A DNA stretch of 9,576 bases, taken from Acidobacteriaceae bacterium (GTDB taxonomy: Bacteria > Acidobacteriota > Terriglobia > Terriglobales > Acidobacteriaceae). Positions within the stretch are counted from its first letter, which is position 1, and each line of letters opens with the position of its first letter. This document shows positions 1 to 7,779 of the stretch, piece after piece. The stretch spans positions 1 through 9,576 of the forward strand of contig DAICZO010000264.1 of the NCBI GenBank assembly GCA_027311125.1, in the 5' to 3' direction. Under the pieces are notes generated by a model. The model saw nothing but the letters and a program-made list of their open reading frames with translations. It had not been told where the DNA came from and searched no databases. Both the position numbers and the translations under genes were made by a program.

Positions 1-2
1 TC

Positions 3-1994
3 AACGCCTCCGAAGTGCAAACCGCCAAGCTCTCACCCGATGGCTCCTCGGCGGTCATCGCCACCTCCACGCCAGACTGGCAGCACAACCGGTTCCGAGA
101 GGATCTCTGGCTCTGGCGCGCCCCTGCGGCCCAACCCACCCTCTTGACGCAAGCCCATCAGGATAGCGCCCCGCTCTGGTCTCCCGACGGCAAATACATC
201 GCCTTTATCTCCAATCGCGCAGTCCCCGGCGAAGCCGAGCCCGAGACCGACAAAGACGGCACGCCCCGCATCTGGCTCATCAACCCTCAGGTGGGCGAAG
301 CCTTTCCGCTCTACCGCGAGAAGACAGAAGTGCACACCTTCGCCTGGACACCCTAAAGCAACGCCATCCTCTTCGCCGTCACTCAGGCCACCTCCAAAGA
401 GCAGCAGGACGCTGACACGAAGCAATGGAACGATGTCATCCGCTGGCGCGAGCAGGAGCACGGAGATGTGCTGCTACGTCTCCCCATCAAGTCCGCCGTG
501 GAAGCAAACCTCGCCACCCCCACCGCCACCCAGATCGATCCTGAGCCAGCCGCAACCGCCGTCATCTACCCCAAGGGGGCTGCTGTCGTCACCAGCAGCG
601 CCTACGCCATCGAGGAGATCGTCCCCTCGCCCCAGACCGCGCAGATCGCCTTGCTCACCCGCTCCATCTCGCATCGCATGGAGCACCCGGACGCCTCCGA
701 GATCTACCTCGTCGAAGTCGACCACCCCACCGCCCGCCAACTCACCCACAATCAAGCCATCGAGCAACACCTCGCATGGAGCCCCGACGGCAAGACGCTC
801 TACTTCATGGTCCCCGCCGCCGGTGGTTCGCTCGAAGGTCCCTACACCGACGTCCAGGGCCGACTCTATCGCTGCAATCCGTCCACCGCAGCCGTCGAGC
901 GCATCGGCGTGGACTTCCCCGGCACCTGGAACAGCTTCGAGGTCCTCCCCGACGGAGGTCTCATTGGCCTGGGCATGATTGGCACCCAGACTCAGCTCTA
1001 CCGCGTCACCCCGGCCACCGCCCAGCGCATCGCCGGACTTCCAGGGTCCTACGGCGATCTGTCCGTCGCCCACTCCTCCGGCCAAATCCTGCTCACCCAC
1101 TCCACCGTCGCGGACCCTACCGAACTCTATCTCGCCCACGACCTGAATCATCTCAACGGCGCTACCCAGATCACTAACTTCAACGCCATCTTCCGTCAGC
1201 GGGCGCATCCGCAGGCCCGGCCCTACCTCTGGAAAGCCGACGACGGCACCTCCATAGAAGGCATGCTCATCTATCCCCCGGGTAAATTCAATCAGACTCA
1301 CCTCAGCATGTTGACCCTCATCCACGGTGGTCCCGCCGATGCCGACGGCGATCGCTTCGGTGCCGATTGGTACGACTGGGCTGGCCTAGCCGCTGCCAAC
1401 GGATGGCTCGTCTTCCGCCCCAACTACCGCGGCTCCAGCGGCTATGGGGACCAGTTCATGCAGCAGATTCAGCCCCACCTCGTCTCCCGCCCCGGCAAGG
1501 ACATCCTCGAAGGGGTCGACGCGCTCGTCAAAGACGGCATCGCTGACCCCGACCACCTCGCCATCGGCGGCTACAGCTACGGCGGCTACATGACCAACTG
1601 GCTGCTCACCCAGACCACTCGCTTCAAGGCCGCCGTCACCGGTGCAGGAGCCGTCGAACACACCGCCAACTGTGGCAACGACGACGTCACCTTCGACGAT
1701 GCCTGGTATCTCAGCGGAACCCCCTGGGAGCAGCCCGCACTCTATCAAAGCGAAGCCGCCATCTTCCAGTTCGACAAGGTCAAAACCCCCACGCACCTCG
1801 TCGCCGGCAACGCTGACGTACGCGTCAGTTATCTCGAAGGTGTCCTGATGGAGCGAGCGCTCCAGACCCTCAACATCCCCCACTCCTTCCTCGTCTTCCC
1901 CGGCGAGGGCCATCCACTGGCCAACAATCCGTGGCACGGATACATCAAGGTGCGCGAAGAGCTCAAATGGCTGGACAAGTACGTAGGCAAGTAA
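3..1994 (+). pseudogene. S9-family prolyl-oligopeptidase-like serine peptidase, 5'-truncated by window edge, one internal stop
   Basis: The reading frame is open from the left edge (codon at 3-5) to TAA at 1992-1994, except for one TAA at 354-356. Codons on both sides, including 357-467, are in the same frame and read as sensible protein, so this is one gene of at least 663 codons. The N-terminal part carries beta-propeller blades (WSPDGK at about 178-195 and again at about 777-794). The C-terminal half is an alpha/beta hydrolase: oxyanion motif HGGP (codons 441-444, counted from position 3), nucleophile Ser525 in GYSYGG, Asp605 in GNADVR and His637 in GEGHP. Family members cleave peptides or release N-terminal residues, often after proline or acylated residues. 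The catalytic triad is complete, so only the stop argues against function. It could be a real nonsense mutation, a sequencing error, or a stop that is read through. The start codon and any signal peptide lie outside the window. Family assignment is firm; substrate is unknown. Confidence 0.88.
354..356 (+). other. In-frame TAA stop inside the S9 peptidase gene
   Basis: The stop falls in a propeller-strand motif that reads FAWTP-stop-SNAILFA. In related blades of this same protein the matching position is the D of WSPDGK. A single base change from CAA (Gln), GAA (Glu) or AAA (Lys) would create it. No frame change follows. A restart is possible at GTG 468, but that would yield a protein lacking the first visible propeller blades. 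Confidence 0.9.
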
Positions 1995-2007
1995 TCACTG
2001 CATCTCC

Positions 2008-2037
2008 GCAAGGCCCGTGGTCGGACCGGGCCCTTGC
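2008..2037 (+). terminator. Stem-loop after the S9 peptidase gene
   Basis: GCAAGGCCCG (2008-2017) can pair with CGGGCCCTTGC (2027-2037) with one bulged C, around a 9-base loop. It starts 14 bases after the peptidase stop. No T-run follows, so it may be a weak or factor-assisted terminator, or only an RNA-stabilising hairpin. The rest of the 147-bp gap before the MFS gene shows no convincing promoter. Confidence 0.35.
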
Positions 2038-2141
2038 AGCATCCTCCCGCATTCCCCGGCAGTTCTCTGCGCCATCCGTGCCACCGAGACAGTAGACTGA
2101 TCAGCAATCGCATCTCTCGTTCCGCCCAGGACTCCAGCCCG

Positions 2142-3899
2142 ATGCCTCTCCTCGTCTCATCGCCAGCACGTTACGGTCGCTTCCTCATCTTCATCGCAGG
2201 TCTCGGTGGCCTGCTCTACGGCATCGATGTAGGCATCATCGCGGCCGCCCTGCTCTACCTCGGCAAGACCGTCAATCTCTCCGTCGCCCAGACCTCCGTC
2301 ATCGTCGCAGCCGTACTCGGCGGCAGCATGGGGTCTTCGCTGGTCGCCGGCCTCCTCGCCGACTGGTTCGGCCGCAAAAAAATGATGATCGTCAGCGCGC
2401 TCCTCTTCATCGCCAGCGTTGGCCTCATCGTTATCTCGCAGGGCTTCGTACCGCTGCTGCTGGGCCGCCTGCTGCAAGGGGTCAGCGGCGGAGTCATCGC
2501 CGTCGTTGTTCCCCTCTATCTCGCCGAATGTCTCAGCGCAGGGAACCGCGGCAAAGGTACCGCCTTCTTCCAGTTCATGCTCACCTTCGGCATCGTCATC
2601 GCCGCTCTCGCTGGCTGGTTCTACACCCATCAGGCGGAGGCTGCCATCCGCGCCGCCAGCGGCAACCCAGCCCTCATCCGCGCCGCTCAGGACCACGCCT
2701 GGCGCAGCATGTTCCTCTCCGTCATCTATCCCGGACTCCTCTTCTTCTCCGGAGCCTTTTTCCTCAGCGAATCCCCCCGCTGGCTGTACCGGCGAGGACG
2801 GATCGACGAGGCTCACAACGTCCTGCGCCGCTCCCTCTCCAACACCGAAGCGCAGGTCGAGATGCAGGAGATGCAGGATGCCGCATCGAACAAGCAGGCC
2901 GCCGTCGCCTCGGGCACCTCGGGTTCGCTCTTGCAGCGCAAATACGTCGTTCCCTTCCTGCTCGCCTGCGTCATCCTCGCCTGCAATCAGACCACCGGAA
3001 TCAACTCCATCCTCGGCTTCCTCGTACTCATCCTTCGCCAGGCTGGCATGAGCGCTAACCACGCCACCGGAGCCGATGTCGCCGTCAAACTCCTCAACTG
3101 CGCCATGACCGTCGTCGCCGTCGCCCTCGTCGATCGCAAGGGCCGCAAGTTCCTCCTCAAGCTAGGCACCGGTGGCATCGTCATCGCCCTCACCCTCGCC
3201 GCCAGCCTCTTCCTCAGCATCGAGCACCAGCGCGTCGACCAGCGCCAGAGCGTTCAGGCTGCCATCCAGAACAACGCCCTGCATCTCCTCGTCAATGCCG
3301 AGACCTTCGGCCCCAACCCGCGTCAACCTGTGGCCCAGCCGAGCACCTCCCAGCCACCTGCCACCACCCTCACCGTGCTCTACTCCTACGGTGACGGAGA
3401 CAAGGTCGCCAGCGTCGTCAGCACCGACCCCAACCCCGTCCTGAGCGTCTCCCGCGATGCCACCCAGAACCATACCCAGAACCCCATCCAGACCCACCCG
3501 CTGCTCATCAAACACGCCTTTTACGGCCCTCTGCCCACCGAGACCACCGGATGGCTCGTCGCCCTGTGCCTCGGCCTCTTCATCGCATCGTTTTCGGTAG
3601 GCCCAGGCGTAGTCGTATGGCTGGCGCTCTCGGAGCTTATGCCCACCCGCATCCGCTCCACCGGCATGGGTATCGCGTTGCTCATCAATCAAGGCATGTC
3701 CACCCTGATCGCCGCGGCATTTCTTCCCGTGGCGGGCAACTTCGGCTACTCAGCCATGTTCCTCGTGTGGGCTGGCTGCACCGTGATTTACTTCCTCACT
3801 GCAGCCTTCTTTCTGCCAGAAACCAAGGGCAAGACCCTCGAAGAGATCGAACTCTACTTCACCCGCACCCCCAGGCATCCAGCCGGACAGACGCCCTAA
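2142..3899 (+). CDS. Sugar-porter-family MFS transporter with large periplasmic insert
   Basis: The 585-residue inner-membrane protein has 12 predicted helices and probably imports a sugar by proton symport. Sugar-porter signatures appear in order: GID in TM1 (Asp29, matching the proton-linked Asp of XylE), DWFGRKK (74-80) in loop 2-3, the AECLSAGNRGKG region (129-139) in loop 4-5, ESPRWL with a following GR (210-220) after TM6, NQTTGIN (282-288) in TM7, DRKGRK (331-336) in loop 8-9, Trp493 with SELMPTRIR in TM10, and PETKG (559-563) after TM12. The first Gln of the usual QQxxGIN is Asn here. Residues 361-470, between TM9 and TM10, are a hydrophilic insert, where ordinary members have a short loop. 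ATG 2142 was chosen because AGGA at 2128-2131 lies 10 bases upstream and TM1 follows; a longer frame from TTG 2034 adds 36 unlikely residues. The gene's last 4 bases overlap the convergent hemG. The substrate cannot be named. Confidence 0.92.
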   Translation: MPLLVSSPARYGRFLIFIAGLGGLLYGIDVGIIAAALLYLGKTVNLSVAQTSVIVAAVLGGSMGSSLVAGLLADWFGRKKMMIVSALLFIASVGLIVISQGFVPLLLGRLLQGVSGGVIAVVVPLYLAECLSAGNRGKGTAFFQFMLTFGIVIAALAGWFYTHQAEAAIRAASGNPALIRAAQDHAWRSMFLSVIYPGLLFFSGAFFLSESPRWLYRRGRIDEAHNVLRRSLSNTEAQVEMQEMQDAASNKQAAVASGTSGSLLQRKYVVPFLLACVILACNQTTGINSILGFLVLILRQAGMSANHATGADVAVKLLNCAMTVVAVALVDRKGRKFLLKLGTGGIVIALTLAASLFLSIEHQRVDQRQSVQAAIQNNALHLLVNAETFGPNPRQPVAQPSTSQPPATTLTVLYSYGDGDKVASVVSTDPNPVLSVSRDATQNHTQNPIQTHPLLIKHAFYGPLPTETTGWLVALCLGLFIASFSVGPGVVVWLALSELMPTRIRSTGMGIALLINQGMSTLIAAAFLPVAGNFGYSAMFLVWAGCTVIYFLTAAFFLPETKGKTLEEIELYFTRTPRHPAGQTP

Positions 3900-5344
3900 C
3901 TACCCACATAGCTGCGCACCGCTCGCCGCGCATCCCGTATCAGGTCTGGCAGTCCCACCCCGCGGTAGCCATTGCCCAGCAGATAAAGCCCCGGCAACTG
4001 CTCCACCAGCTTGTCCAGCTTCGCCATCCGTTCCAGGTGCCCCACCGCATACTGCGGAAGGCTCCGCGGCCAGCGACGAACCACCGTCACTTCAGCATCC
4101 GGCAAAGGCCCCAGAATTCGTGCCAGCGCCATCCGTGCCAATGCGGCAATCTCATCATTGCGACAGCCCATCAACCGCTCCGCAGCCGTGCCACCAAAGA
4201 ACGCCCGCAGCAGCCGCCCACCAGCCGGAACCCGGCAATCATACTTCTGGTCCACAAACGTAGCAGCCAGTAACATGCTGCCAGCTTTACCGTGGGAGCC
4301 CTCTGACGACACCGGCGGCACCAGGAACCCAAACCCCGCCGGAACCGGGATCTTCGTCGCATCCGGAAATCCAAACGCCACCACCACCGCCGAACTCGCC
4401 TCCATCGCCATCAACGCCGCTGCCTCGGCGCTCACCCGCTCCAGCAGAGACCGCGCCACATCGACCGGAGCAGCCAGCAACACTGCATCGAACTGGTCTC
4501 CACCCCGCACCGGCTCACCCTCGGAGCAGCGCACCGTCCATCGTTCCCCATCAAAGCCAATCGTCTTCACCGTCGCACCCAGCCGTATCCACTCCGGCGG
4601 AATCGTCGCCACCATCCGCTCCACCAGCGTGGCCGTGCCGCTCTTCAGCGAGGTAAACACCGTCGACTTCGCTCCCTGCTGTCGATCCCTGCGACGCTGC
4701 AGTCCCGTAATCAGGCTGCCGTACTCCTGTTCCATCGCAACAAAGGGTGCCATCACCGCCCGCACACTCAGCGTCGCAACATCACCTCCAAACACCCCAC
4801 TCAGCAGCGGAGCCCCTAACTTCTCCAGCACCTCGTCGCCAAAATGCCGCCGCACAAAACTCGCCACACTCTCATCGCTCTCCGGGGCTGCAGCCTGCAA
4901 CTCGGCAGCCCGCTCCACCTCGGCGCGATACGCCTGCTTCGCCTCCGCGCTGAACAGCGGCGAAGCCTCCAGCGCCTCCAGGTCCGTCGGAACCATCATG
5001 CGCATTCCATCCGGCATCACCTGCAGCGCGCCCGTATGATCGCCTGATGCTCCCACCAGCACATACGTCTTGCGCTGGTCATCATTGGAGGCGAGAATCT
5101 CGTCGTCCAGCCCCAGCTCCCGTGCCAGCTCCAGCGCCCAGGGCTTCTCCGTCACCCACCCATCCGGACCGCACTCAATCACATATCCGCCCTCGCGGAC
5201 AGTCTCCACAATGCCGCCCAGCCGCAGCGATCGCTCAAAAAGCACAACCTCAAGCTCCGCGCCTTCCCGTGCACAACGGGCAAGCTCGTACGCAGCGGCA
5301 ACTCCCGCCATTCCACCGCCAACCACCGCTATTCGCTTCATCAT
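3896..5344 (-). CDS. hemG: FAD-dependent protoporphyrinogen/coproporphyrinogen III oxidase (HemG/HemY/CgoX type)
   Basis: The 482-residue enzyme makes the porphyrin ring by six-electron oxidation of protoporphyrinogen IX or coproporphyrinogen III, using oxygen. It has an N-terminal FAD-binding fold, VGGGMAG (8-14) with acidic Glu37 and a following RLGG (41-44). The middle carries a family block, LLSGVFGGD then EQEYGSLITG. The C-terminal FAD motif is GNGYRGVGLPD (457-467). Length is normal, and no membrane helix is evident, as in the soluble Bacillus HemY. It belongs to the FAD family often called HemY or CgoX, not the flavodoxin-like E. coli HemG. It is third in the hemE-hemH-hemG operon, 22 bp after hemH. 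There are two tandem ATGs (5344 and 5341). AAGGGA lies 1 base before the first and 4 before the second, so the second may be the true start. The 3' end overlaps the MFS stop by 4 bp. Which porphyrinogen it uses depends on the ferrochelatase branch. Confidence 0.93.
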   Translation of the reverse strand: MMKRIAVVGGGMAGVAAAYELARCAREGAELEVVLFERSLRLGGIVETVREGGYVIECGPDGWVTEKPWALELARELGLDDEILASNDDQRKTYVLVGASGDHTGALQVMPDGMRMMVPTDLEALEASPLFSAEAKQAYRAEVERAAELQAAAPESDESVASFVRRHFGDEVLEKLGAPLLSGVFGGDVATLSVRAVMAPFVAMEQEYGSLITGLQRRRDRQQGAKSTVFTSLKSGTATLVERMVATIPPEWIRLGATVKTIGFDGERWTVRCSEGEPVRGGDQFDAVLLAAPVDVARSLLERVSAEAAALMAMEASSAVVVAFGFPDATKIPVPAGFGFLVPPVSSEGSHGKAGSMLLAATFVDQKYDCRVPAGGRLLRAFFGGTAAERLMGCRNDEIAALARMALARILGPLPDAEVTVVRRWPRSLPQYAVGHLERMAKLDKLVEQLPGLYLLGNGYRGVGLPDLIRDARRAVRSYVGS

Positions 5345-5366
5345 GTCCCTTGTGCGTAGGTCCCGA

Positions 5367-6482
5367 CTAGACCGACGCCGGGACGGTCAGCTCATCCACA
5401 TCGGCCTTGTACCGTCCGGTGGCAACCTCGGCCAGCGCCTTCACCAGCACCGCGGAGTCATTCAGGCTCTCCGCGCGCCACAGCTTTAGCCCCAACTCCT
5501 TCGCGGTCTCTGTGAACGCCACATCGATGTCGTACAAGATCTCCACATGGTCGCAGAGGAAGCCCACCGGCTGCATCACCACACCCACATGCCCCTGTTC
5601 CTTCAGTGCTCGCAGCGTGTCTTCCACGGTCGGTCCAATCCACGGTCCACCGCTCAGCCCCTGGCTCTGGAAGGCAAAGACCCAGTCGCTGTCCCGAAAG
5701 CCAACCACCGCCAGCCGCTCTGCCACTCCCATCGCCGTCCGCTTCGCCTCGACCGGATAAGGGTCAGGCGACTCCTGCATTGGAGTCCCGGGCCGCGCTC
5801 CTGCTACCGAAGCCTCGCCCGTCATAATCGTTCGGCACGGAACACTATGCGCCGTAAACAGTACCGGCACCCGGCGGCCAGACTGCGCACATGCCAACGC
5901 CCACACCGGCCACAGCTTCTCCGCAAACGCCTGCGCCAGTAGCGGATGGTCTGCCCAGCCCGCCACAAACTCTACTTCCATCCCTACCGCCGCCGCCATC
6001 ACGGCTCGCCGATACAATCCCACGCTGGTGCGCGAGTTCTGCGGCGCCAGGCAGATAGCCTTGACCTTCGTCACACCGTCCGCACGCATCCGCATCACCA
6101 CGTCCGATATGTAAGGGTGCCAATTCCGCATCCCCACATACACGCGCGGCCCCGGCTCCGCCTGCTGGTTCAGGTATGCTTCCAGCAGTCTGCCCTGCAG
6201 TAGGGTCCACTTCGTCAGCGGAGGCCCTTCCGGCAGCGGCTCTTCACGCAGACCGATCAGCCCGTACCGCTCCTGAAACTCTTCCACGACCTCATGCGGC
6301 AAGGCCCGCCCGCCCGTCACCTTGGTCAGATACTCGGCCATCTCACCCAATACATCCGGTGTCCCATGCGCCAGGAGCAAAATTGCGCTCTCACCCGAGC
6401 TGTCCTTGCCTGCGCTGTAGCCTGTCTGTTCGCCGAACCCGCTGGTCGCTTCCGCCTCGGTCGTCATGGTCTGGTCGCTCAT
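5367..6482 (-). CDS. hemH: Ferrochelatase, probably coproporphyrin type (HemH/CpfC)
   Basis: The 371-residue protein inserts ferrous iron into a porphyrin. Catalytic residues are visible: His212 in FTAHSVP and Glu314 in CDHVEILYDID, the counterparts of His183 and Glu264 of Bacillus ferrochelatase. The N-terminal core reads LLLAHGTP (36-42) and later TKVTGGRALP. The second stretch resembles the VTRGRGVP of actinobacterial coproporphyrin ferrochelatases more than the NLGTP region of protoporphyrin enzymes. This branch call is from memory of family patterns. The first 30 or so residues are a Ser/Gly/Glu-rich extension without similarity I recognise, and residues 221-239 form a small Gly/Pro-rich insert. 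ATG 6482 overlaps the hemE stop as TAATG, with GGAG four bases upstream inside hemE, which suggests translational coupling. A longer frame reaching 6725 lies within hemE and was not used. Confidence 0.93.
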   Translation of the reverse strand: MSDQTMTTEAEATSGFGEQTGYSAGKDSSGESAILLLAHGTPDVLGEMAEYLTKVTGGRALPHEVVEEFQERYGLIGLREEPLPEGPPLTKWTLLQGRLLEAYLNQQAEPGPRVYVGMRNWHPYISDVVMRMRADGVTKVKAICLAPQNSRTSVGLYRRAVMAAAVGMEVEFVAGWADHPLLAQAFAEKLWPVWALACAQSGRRVPVLFTAHSVPCRTIMTGEASVAGARPGTPMQESPDPYPVEAKRTAMGVAERLAVVGFRDSDWVFAFQSQGLSGGPWIGPTVEDTLRALKEQGHVGVVMQPVGFLCDHVEILYDIDVAFTETAKELGLKLWRAESLNDSAVLVKALAEVATGRYKADVDELTVPASV

Positions 6483-7579
6483 TATGCTCCGTACTCCTTC
6501 ACCCACTGCACTACCTGAATCACACTCTCTACCGGCGTCCCCTGAACGATTCCATGGCCCAGATTGATGATGTGTCCTGACCGGCCCTCCGCCGCATCCA
6601 GCACCTCCGTCACCCGCGACTTCAGCACCTCCAGCGGAGCAAACAGGCTGATCGGATCCAGGTTCCCCTGCACCCCGCACCCATAGCCCACGGACTTCCA
6701 ACCAACCTCCAGCGGCACCCGCCAATCCAGCCCAATCACGTCCGCTCCCGTCTCACGCATCGTCGAGAGCAGGGAAGCGGTATCCACGCCAAAATAAATC
6801 ACCGGCACACCCAGCGCCTGCACCCGCCGCACCAACTCCGTCGTCGCCGCCAGGCAATACTGCCGATAATCCGTCACCCCCAGCGCACCAGCCCAGCTAT
6901 CGAAGATCTGGATCACGTCCGCGCCAGCCTCAACCTGCTGCTGTGCATATCCCACCAGCACCGTCACCAGCTTTTCCATCAACAATGGCCACGCAACACC
7001 ATCGCTATACATCATCTTTTTGGTCTCGATGTAGTTGCGTGACGAGCCGCCTTCGATCATGTAGCTCGCCAGCGTAAACGGCGCACCGCAAAAACCAATG
7101 ATTCCCAGTTGATCGCCATCTGCGCGCGGCGGGGCAAAGTGTGCTGCCACCTTCTCGATCGACCGCGCCACATAACTTAGCTCGTCAATACGGTCCGTAC
7201 GCAGCGCCTTCACCTGCTCCGCCGTCCGGATCGGAACATGCACCACCGGACCTTCGCCCGCCAAAAACTCAAAGTCCACGCCCATCGGCGTAAACGGCAG
7301 CAGCAGATCCGCAAAAATAATCGCTGCATCCACTCCCAGCCGCTCTGCCGCCGTAATCGTCACCTCCGCGGCAACCTCCGGCGTCCTGCAGATGTCCAGC
7401 AGAGTATGGTGTTTGCGCACCGCCATGTACTCCGGCATGTAGCGCCCAGCCTGTCGCAGAAACCACACTGGTGTCCGGTCGACCGATTGCCGCAGGCACG
7501 CACGCACAAAGCGACTACTGCCCACCGCACTCCCGCCAGATCCCTCGGTTGCTCCCTCTACTGCCGAAACCTCGTTCAA
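6482..7579 (-). CDS. hemE: Uroporphyrinogen decarboxylase
   Basis: HemE converts uroporphyrinogen III to coproporphyrinogen III by removing four carboxyl groups, in the cytoplasm and without a cofactor. With the TTG start chosen here the protein has 365 residues. Family residues are all present: Arg42 and Arg46 in FLRQAGRYMPEY, Asp91 in FADLLLP, Tyr173 in SYMIEGG, Ser228 in DSWAG and His342 in NLGHG. These match human Arg37, Arg41, Asp86, Tyr164, Ser219 and His339. The start is uncertain. ATG 7669 has no ribosome site and sits on the edge of a perfect inverted repeat. TTG 7579 has AGGGGG six bases upstream. GTG 7525 has GGGAG four bases upstream and gives 347 residues, nearest the usual family length. 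It is the first gene of the haem operon, and its stop overlaps the hemH ATG. Function is certain; the exact N-terminus is not. Confidence 0.95.
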   Translation of the reverse strand: MNEVSAVEGATEGSGGSAVGSSRFVRACLRQSVDRTPVWFLRQAGRYMPEYMAVRKHHTLLDICRTPEVAAEVTITAAERLGVDAAIIFADLLLPFTPMGVDFEFLAGEGPVVHVPIRTAEQVKALRTDRIDELSYVARSIEKVAAHFAPPRADGDQLGIIGFCGAPFTLASYMIEGGSSRNYIETKKMMYSDGVAWPLLMEKLVTVLVGYAQQQVEAGADVIQIFDSWAGALGVTDYRQYCLAATTELVRRVQALGVPVIYFGVDTASLLSTMRETGADVIGLDWRVPLEVGWKSVGYGCGVQGNLDPISLFAPLEVLKSRVTEVLDAAEGRSGHIINLGHGIVQGTPVESVIQVVQWVKEYGA

Positions 7580-7638
7580 ACTCTTCCCCCTGGACTCTAC
7601 TTCGAGCCTAGCACCAGACCAATCCCTCCATCCTGCAC

Positions 7639-7667
7639 GTTCACCCGGCCATGTGTGTCGGGTGAAC
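7639..7667. repeat. Perfect 9-bp inverted repeat upstream of hemE
   Basis: GTTCACCCG (7639-7647) and CGGGTGAAC (7659-7667) are exact reverse complements around an 11-base spacer. The element lies 60-88 bases upstream of the preferred hemE start and abuts the ATG at 7669. It could be an operator for the haem operon, a hairpin in the hemE leader, or an attenuator of transcription coming from purS. No T-run follows on the minus strand, so a simple terminator is unlikely. Confidence 0.55.
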
Positions 7668-7758
7668 ATCCAGAAATCGTCAGATCAGCGTCATCACCGC
7701 GCCTGCAACATCAATGCGAGCCTGCCACTTTTGAGGGAGCCCTTCAGCCCCTGCCGCC

Positions 7759-7779
7759 TCGCATCAAGCCTCGATGCGA
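7759..7779. repeat. 7-bp inverted repeat across the purS stop codon
   Basis: TCGCATC (7759-7765) and GATGCGA (7773-7779) are exact reverse complements with a 7-base loop. The hairpin includes the purS stop (7764-7766). No T-run follows on the minus strand, so it is at best a weak end-of-gene hairpin. The remaining bases of the 184-bp gap between purS and the hemE start show no gene, only the 7639-7667 repeat. Confidence 0.3.

Noticed and set aside
474..1325. A 283-codon minus-strand frame opposite the S9 peptidase
   Set aside because: Gly/Asp/Val-rich composition typical of an antisense shadow; the plus strand encodes recognisable propeller and hydrolase motifs here.
2034..2141. N-terminal extension of the MFS transporter from TTG 2034
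   Set aside because: It begins inside the stem-loop, has no ribosome site, and adds 36 polar residues before TM1; ATG 2142 has AGGA at good distance.
2157..3062. A 301-codon open frame on the minus strand inside the MFS gene
   Set aside because: It is antisense to a clear transporter, its protein is acidic and low in complexity with no recognisable motif, and such frames are expected opposite C-ending codons in GC-rich genes.
4011..5039. A 342-codon plus-strand frame opposite hemG
   Set aside because: Ser/Thr/Pro/Arg-rich shadow protein without motifs; hemG on the other strand has full FAD-binding signatures.
6483..6725. N-terminal extension of hemH into hemE
   Set aside because: The extra 81 residues are a frame-shifted reading of hemE; ATG 6482 overlaps the hemE stop in the usual coupled form.
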